Positions 58,167-64,000 of a stretch of DNA of 64,000 nt are shown piece after piece (position 1 is the first letter of the stretch; every line of letters starts with the position of its first letter). Both the position numbers and the translations under genes were made by a program. The stretch is taken from the NCBI RefSeq assembly GCF_000143415.4, contig NW_003314275.1, forward strand, positions 1,499,999-1,563,998, given 5' to 3'. The stretch is from Selaginella moellendorffii. Taxonomy: Eukaryota; Streptophyta; Lycopodiopsida; Selaginellales; Selaginellaceae. The notes below the pieces were generated by a model that was not told the origin of the DNA, did not search any database, and was given only the letters and a program-made list of their open reading frames with translations.

Positions 58167-61037
58167 ATGACGAGCAAGGGGAGCTCGAGGGAAGGGCGGG
58201 GAGAGAGCAGCCGTAGCAGCCATAGCAATCACCACGGCAAGGGGCAGAGTAGGGCAAATGCCGCGGTAGCAGAGCCCTTGTTCCCCAGGGTTCACGTTAG
58301 CGACACCAGGAATGGCCCCAAAGCGCCGCCTCGCAACAAAATGGCGCTCTACGAGCAGCTCACGGTTCCATCGCAGCATTTTCTCCAAAGGCAAACCTCC
58401 GGATTGGTGTGGCCGCCCATGAATCCAGCCTACGCTTCCCAGGTACTCCCAAAATCTCGTTTTTCTCGTGAATTTGGCTGTAAGGTTTTGTTTTCTTTTG
58501 GATTTGGCTAAAGCTTTTGTTTGCTTTCTCGATTTCTTGCTTGGTTTCGTGAAGTTTTTGTTTGCTTTCGCGGTTTCTTTCTTGGTTTCGTGGATTTGGC
58601 TGTGAGCTTTTGTTTGCTTGTGATCTAGCTAGGCTGCTAGGAAGAAAAAAAAAACTGAGAAGTATGAAAGGTGATGGCTAGAAGCTGATTTTCTGGTCAT
58701 GACTTTGCAGGGAGCACGTATTTAAGATAAATCGTTTGGATCTCTTGCAGTATGCACCATTTGCCAGCAATTGCTTCACACCATGCTTCGCTCCTCCGGG
58801 GCTGTCATTCCACCACCATGCCAGCTCCACGGATGGAGGAACAGCGTCTCAATCCATGGGGGCGCCGCTCGGCAGCCAAAAGAGCATGGTCATGGACTCG
58901 GAGGTCGACAAGGAGCTGCAAAGAGTTCCTCGAGTCGTGGACGAGAACAATCCAGTTGGAGGTGGTGGAAATGCTGCTACTCCTACTACCCCCTGTGCTG
59001 CTCGACCAGTTCCCTGCGCAAAATCTTCGTCCCAACAACAACAACAACAACATCCAAGCGCAAATACCATCACTGCCGCCACCGCTAACGTCGTGAACAC
59101 CACTATGGCCAACGCCACCCTCGCCAACGTGAACAAGAGGGTGAGGAACGAGGACGACTTTGCCGTGCCGACTTACTGCTTCCCGAAAGATGGCAAGGGT
59201 GTGGAAGCTGGCAGTGGTAGCAAGCAGCAGCAGCAGCAGCATAGCAACACGAGGAGTGAGATGAATGCGAGCAAGAGCTCGGCAGCTGAGATCGTGGAGA
59301 GGACTGTGCCATCTTCGGCTGGAGTTTCTTCTTCTCCAGCTGCTGTTGCCGGTGTTACTGCTCCCGCTGCTGGTCGTGGTGGTGGTGGTGGTGCTGCTGC
59401 TACTGCTGCTCCGGGCGTGATTTCTCCGCACAAAGGTCATACGGAACACATATCCTCGAGCAATATCTGCGAGAGTGCTGCAGGCTCGGACAACCAGAGC
59501 GACGATTTCTTCCAGTCGCTGCACGAGGAGCAAGTGAGCGGCGATGGGGATTCCAACGCTTCCATCGTCGACCCGTTCGGCAAGATCGCGGCAAGGGACG
59601 TTGTTGGAGCCGTCGGGGAGAAGGAGTTTTGGAAGACGCGCAAGACGATCTTAAGGTAAAAAAGTCTTTTTGTCTAGTCTAGATGTTGAGAACTTCATTC
59701 ACTCGCAGGCAGCAAAGGATATTTGAAACGCAGGTTTTTGAGCTCCATCGTGTTGTCAAGGTAAACAGAGCACCAATTTCTCTTCTTTCATTGCTCTTGT
59801 ACAAAAGGTGGTGTTTTCTAAGCCGTTTTTCTCGCAGGTGCAACACTTGCTAGCCGAGTCTCCAAAACTCTTGCTAGAGCCCGATCACGCCAGGTTCCAT
59901 CTAGCCCAACCTCTGCCGATCACGCACGAGATTGCTACGCCGGCGGAGGGACGCCAGTTAGCTCATCCTCCAGTAGCAGTCAGGGGATCTAACAAAGATC
60001 AAACAACAAACTTCACCACCGCTCAAGCCTCGAAGCCGCTCTACAATCCCAAGGACCAACACCGCCAGCAAAGATCATACTCCACAGCACCAGCGGATAT
60101 CTCTCCTCGAGAAGCTCCTCCACCACCACCAGCTGTAACAGCAACACTCATAAACACATGCTCGAGCTCTCCAGCGCCGCCCCCGCCGCCGCCGCCGCCG
60201 GAGATGAACTCGAGCTCCACCACCACCACCCAAGGCATGACTTATCAAACGTTCCCGGGGGCCGCGAACTCCTGGGGGTACGCCACCTTCCCCGCTGGCA
60301 ACCAGTGGGCGATGCTCCCGCCCTCCTGCCAGCCTTACGTCTTCCAGCCGCCGCCAAACGCCGCTCAAATGCTACCGGGTTACGGTGCCGCATACCAGCC
60401 AGTCTTCCACAACGGCGCAGGAAGCTACGAGTTATTCCCGATGGTTCCACGCCCGCCAAGGATGCAAACCGCCGAGATGCAGCCCGTCTATTGGCAGCAG
60501 CCCATGTACCCAAGCGTCCACTCCTCCGGCTGGTACGCTTTTCCTCCGCAGTTCTTCGACTCCTCCTCGGTACAAACACCGCAACCTTCAAAGCTTCCAA
60601 AGTCGGCGAACTCGACGGTCATGTCCCCGATGGATCTCCAGCAAGAGCAGCGGCAGCAGCAGCAGCAGTATCAGCAGCAGCAGCAGCAGCAGCAGCCGAA
60701 GTTCCCCGGCTCCACGCACAACAGTGACATGTCCTCCATAGCTCAGAGCTCCGACTACCATCACTTCCAGCAGCAGGAGCAGCAGGAGAAGAGAGGGCCC
60801 GAAATGACACAAAGGTGGATTGAAGGCGAGCGCCAGCAGCACGGGGTCAGTTACTCGCTGCCTTTCTCGTACGTCCCTCCATCGGAGAGGCACGAACAGC
60901 AGCAGCAACAGGGTGGTGGGGGTGGAGCAGGATTTAATGGAAACAATGGGGCCATGAAAGTCGTACCTCGGGCTGTAATGGCCACGCCCGAATCAGCAGC
61001 TGGGATTCTCAAGTCAATCCAGCGAGAGCGACGCTGA
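58167..61037 (+). CDS. ELF3: EARLY FLOWERING 3 (evening-complex scaffold)
   Basis: Four exons (58167-58442, 58751-59655, 59709-59760, 59838-61037) give 810 residues. The N-terminal block ([20 protein letters not shown], then [16 protein letters not shown]) and the block [20 protein letters not shown] plus [16 protein letters not shown] are ELF3 hallmarks. The C-terminus [14 protein letters not shown] matches the family end. The protein is longer than Arabidopsis ELF3 (695). It has several Gln runs, the largest near 60645-60692 (about 26 residues, mostly Gln), inside a Pro/Gln/Ser-rich prion-like region. ELF3 bridges ELF4 and LUX in the evening complex, which represses clock and growth genes at night in the nucleus. 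The in-frame TTG upstream is not used; the ATG at 58167 begins MTSKGSS. Confidence 0.92.
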
Positions 61038-61803
61038 AGAAGAGTAAGAAATTCAGAAATGTAATGTAAAGAAGCAGCAGCTTAGAAACTGGAGGACAGC
61101 TGAAGAACAGCTCTCATAAGTAAGCTATTCTTCTTAAAATCTTGGTGTTTTTTTTTCTATGTGCTGATCTTGTTGTCCTGTGGCAGTGGATAAATGGAAG
61201 CAGCCCAACATGGTGTAACTTTGTTTTTTGTATGCATCTTCTGTTACTAAAGAAAAGAGATTTTTAGGGGTGACTATACCACCTACAGACAGCTCCAGAA
61301 GGGACATCATGCAACATGATCCTTGCAAGAACTCCTCTCTGTTTTTTTTTTCTTCCTTTTTTTTTCTCTCTCTGACTGCTTTTCTTTTTTCTCCTTTTTT
61401 TTACCCTCTCTGACTGCTTTCTTTTTTCTCCTTGTTTTTGTTTTTTTTTGAGCTTGGTAATTCACCTAACAGTCATGTGAAGTGTACAGTGGCTCAGAAC
61501 CTTAAAAATCCTAAGAAGAATGTTGTGTGGAATCCTTCTATGGTTGATAATATTGGATGTGAGCTTCTAGAAATGATGTGTTGAAAGTCAAGCATGTCTC
61601 TCTGGAAACCTGTATAAAGTCTTGCAAAGATTGGACAAAAAAGGAGCATGTTTGATTCTTGGAGATTTGTAGACAAGTTCTCTTGTAGTTGTAAATATTA
61701 CCTTTTTACAAAATCAATTTTTTTTTTTTTTTACTCTGAGAAATAGTTTTTTGGAGTATGCTTTGGTTGTCACAGAGATTCTTTTCTCTTTGTTTTGCAG
61801 CAA
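61038..61803. other. ELF3 3' region and intergenic, T-rich tracts
   Basis: No supported gene. Long T and CT-rich runs lie at 61337-61452 and 61717-61731. Confidence 0.5.
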
Positions 61804-62745
61804 TCACATGAAAACTTCTACAGTCTTGTTTGTAGATCCAGAGAAGAATTTGGAGACTTTTGCTGGGCCAATGCAAGCCGGGACGTGAAGAACTGGCACG
61901 AATCCACCGCCGCTTGCCCTGTGATGCAGGGGAGTCGCGGGAGCGCTCCTCGTGAAATTCATGTCCATCGCCAAGGATGGCGATGGTGGGAAGAAGCTGG
62001 CAATCGCCCTGTTCTTCCTTTGCTGCTGCTGCTGCTTGCTCTTGGAGTGGTGGTGGTGTTGGTTATGGTGATCGCCAACTTGGGCTTGAGCGGCCCTGGA
62101 AGAAGTTGGTGCTGGCGATGGCGATGGCGATGACGATGATTCCTTCCTCCCAAAAAAGATGTTTCGGAGAAGATTGGAGCTCGATGACGCAGGCTTTGAT
62201 GAAGGAGGAGGAGGAGGAGGAGGCGAAATTGGAGGCGTGCTGTGGCTTTTCTTTAACGCCACGAAGAAGAAATCCTTGAATCGCCTCGAGCTTCTCCCCC
62301 GGGGAGGATAGGACGACGACTTCTGGGTCGTGGGCGCCTTGGCACTGCCCGAGCTGCTAAAGTAGGGGCTGGGCGGCGCGGATCCCCCCCTTCTCAGCGT
62401 GTTGAGATCCTTCACCATGGCCATCCTAGACATGGGCTCCAATGGCAGCATCTTGCCGTCGTAGAAGAGCTCGTCGGCTGGAAATGCGGTGGAATCGGTG
62501 CCGCCGCGAGGGGATTTGGGCCGGACAAACTCGAAATCCGCGGGCTGATCGCCGCTACTGCTCGCGATTGGCGCCGCCGCAGCGGCATCGAGCTGGAGCT
62601 GCTGGACCTCCTCCTGCCTGGCCAAGAAGCTGGAGAAAGAAACCCTGCGCTGCGATTCCCTGCTCGAAATATCCACGAATTCCTCCCCGCCATGGCGCAA
62701 TCGCGGCGTACCGGTGTCGTGCTCCGGGATCTGTATGAGCGCCAT
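61804..62745 (-). CDS. Plant-specific DUF1645-like protein
   Basis: An intronless frame of 313 residues. It contains the pattern DFEFVRPKSP, then ADELFYDGKMLPLEP, typical of DUF1645 proteins, followed by a Ser/Pro-rich stretch, a basic patch (PPRGRSSRRFKDFFFVALKK), a poly-Pro run and a His/Gln-rich segment. Low complexity apart from the motif. Proteins of this kind are little studied; no catalytic domain is seen. The start MALIQIPEHD follows a CT-rich leader at about 62780-62820. Confidence 0.6.
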   Translation of the reverse strand: MALIQIPEHDTGTPRLRHGGEEFVDISSRESQRRVSFSSFLARQEEVQQLQLDAAAAAPIASSSGDQPADFEFVRPKSPRGGTDSTAFPADELFYDGKMLPLEPMSRMAMVKDLNTLRRGGSAPPSPYFSSSGSAKAPTTQKSSSYPPRGRSSRRFKDFFFVALKKSHSTPPISPPPPPPPSSKPASSSSNLLRNIFFGRKESSSSPSPSPAPTSSRAAQAQVGDHHNQHHHHSKSKQQQQQRKNRAIASFFPPSPSLAMDMNFTRSAPATPLHHRASGGGFVPVLHVPACIGPAKVSKFFSGSTNKTVEVFM

Positions 62746-62923
62746 CGCCGAGCTCGCGCGATCGATTGCCGATATTGTGGATCTCTCTCCTCTCTCCTCT
62801 CTCCCTCTCTCTCGACGCGCTCGTCCGCGCTATAGAAAAACCTAGGTAAAGAGCAAGAGTGATTTTTCCATTGTCTACTATGGGCCTTTTTAGAAAATGG
62901 ACATGGACAGTGGCTTTAGTCAC

Positions 62924-63754
62924 ACGTTAGCTGCGATTCCAAGAGCTTCGTCACGACATCGCCCGGAAGGTTCCAGTCGAGGGGCATCGTTGGTTCGATC
63001 CAGGTCGTGGGCGTGGCCACGCGGCGCTCTGGTATTTTGACTCGTGGCAGAGCCGCGGCCGTTGGTTTGACGCTTTTTTTCCTCTTTGTCATTTTCGATG
63101 TGATCACGGACAATCCAGATGTGTGTAGTTTAACTGATGTCGTGATTGATATTGAGAGGAAAGGTGGCGAAAAAGCATAGAAAAATTTCTGATACACTGT
63201 GGTTGTCAAGATATTTGGTAAGGTTGTTGTGTGAATGGCACAAGAAGTCTCTATAGACACATTGATGAATCCACCCACTGTCAGTCATGGTTGATCCAAT
63301 CATACACTCGTTATTAAATTTTTGGCCTTTAGACGTAACCCTAATCCTTTGGAACTTGACGGTGCCGTTATTTGACGACAGGCTGATTGACTGACGGGCG
63401 CTTGTCGCATTCCCGCCGGGGAAAACTTTTGTCCAGCCTGTCAACGGTCAGATTGGAATAAGTCCTTGGCCCGACTTTCCGTCCCGGAAGACCCACCCTC
63501 ATTCTCCTCCTTTATTGGTGACAAGCGAAGAACGAAGAGAAAAAAGAGGGAGGAGCTCGTGCTCGTGGCGATCGATCGACGCGCGCCAGCGATGGCCGGA
63601 GATTTTTGACTCGAAATTCTCCTGCCGGATGAGCGCCACGTCCCGAAAGATAAGTTTTCACGCTCTGATTCTCAGGCAGGGCAGCCATTTCTATCTCTTC
63701 GCGTCTGGGATCTAAGATTTTCAAGGCTGGGCGAGGATAGGGTTCTTGGGATTC
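62924..63754. other. Intergenic, no gene seen
   Basis: Short frames on both strands without domains. The last 200 bases are likely the leader of the gene starting at 63755. Confidence 0.45.
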
Positions 63755-64000
63755 ATGACGAAGGCGAGCTGCTGGACGCATCCGGCCTTCTCCCAGGTCG
63801 GAGTATGCGCGGCCTGCCTCAGGGAGCGGCTGGAGCAGCTGTGCATCGAGGAGCACTGCGGCACTCCGCCGCATCGATGCTCCTTCGACAGCAATTCCTC
63901 AGTGGCGCCGCCGCCGGAGGAGAATGGGGCGAGTGGCAATCTCGCCTCAATCTCGTCCATGATGGAGGCCGATCGAGCGGAGGCGGATTATCATCGCAAT
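63755..64000 (+). CDS. OCTOPUS/DUF740-like protein, 5' part only
   Basis: The frame starts MTKASCWTHPAFSQVGVCAA, then CLRERLEQLCIEEHC, and runs off the window. C-x2-HP...GVCAxCLRERL is the N-terminal Cys/His motif of the plant DUF740/OCTOPUS family and close relatives, polar plasma-membrane-associated proteins in phloem formation in Arabidopsis. Only 82 residues are visible, so subfamily and length are unknown. Confidence 0.6.
   Translation, partial: MTKASCWTHPAFSQVGVCAACLRERLEQLCIEEHCGTPPHRCSFDSNSSVAPPPEENGASGNLASISSMMEADRAEADYHRN

Noticed and set aside
58805-59533. 242-codon minus-strand frame inside ELF3 exon 2
   Set aside because: Antisense shadow of Gln/Ala-rich coding repeats.

Overview
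The window is nuclear DNA from a land plant. It fits a lycophyte such as Selaginella: introns are mostly 45-60 bp, genes are compact, and the genes are plant genes (ELF3, TSPO, plant ferroportin, a DWNN/RING ligase, a type I MADS gene). The species is an inference; no marker gene settles it.

Layout. 1-1583 is decayed, C-poor DNA with no gene. 1584-9115 is a very young Ty3/gypsy chromovirus on the minus strand, with 1148-bp LTRs in which I see no difference, a TTTCA target duplication, a Met-initiator primer site and a gag-pol-chromodomain gene. Its pol frame is broken twice, and both breaks are mended exactly by removing short GT-AG introns of 47 and 52 bp. 9116-21241 is a nest of older elements: a plus-strand fragment of a third LTR family, a minus-strand member of that family with an internal deletion, and a 7.8-kb non-coding LARD-like element (12253-20046) inserted into the latter. 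The LARD shares primer site, polypurine tract, a hairpin and a tRNA-T-arm-like module with the young gypsy, so it may be mobilised by it.

21242-40600 is a tandem segmental duplication of about 9-10 kb (21.2-29.5 and 30.3-40.6 kb). Each unit carries decayed LTR sequence and whole or broken copies of a membrane P-loop ATPase gene, an F-box gene, a small plastid-type membrane protein gene, the 3' end of an RBBP6/PQT3-like gene, a P1B-ATPase exon, and a perfect 33-bp-stem hairpin. The right unit runs into the intact genes: ATPase (36190-38202), F-box (38268-39341), small membrane protein (39417-39997) and DWNN/RING ligase (40102-43050). In the left unit a deletion fused F-box and ATPase sequence into one open frame.

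43-51 kb is gene-dense: ferroportin, an SRPBCC (Bet v 1-like) protein, a type I MADS gene, an unrecognised His/Cys-rich coiled-coil protein, TSPO with an ABRE upstream, and a poorly resolved gene at 49.8-50.8 kb. 51-56.6 kb is AT-rich repeat DNA with gypsy remnants and a 983-bp assembly gap. 57-64 kb holds ELF3 (evening-complex clock protein) with evening-element and G-box motifs upstream, a DUF1645-like gene, and the start of an OCTOPUS/DUF740-like gene cut by the right edge. The single-copy genes share no pathway; the coherent systems here are the retroelement pair and the duplicated gene cluster.
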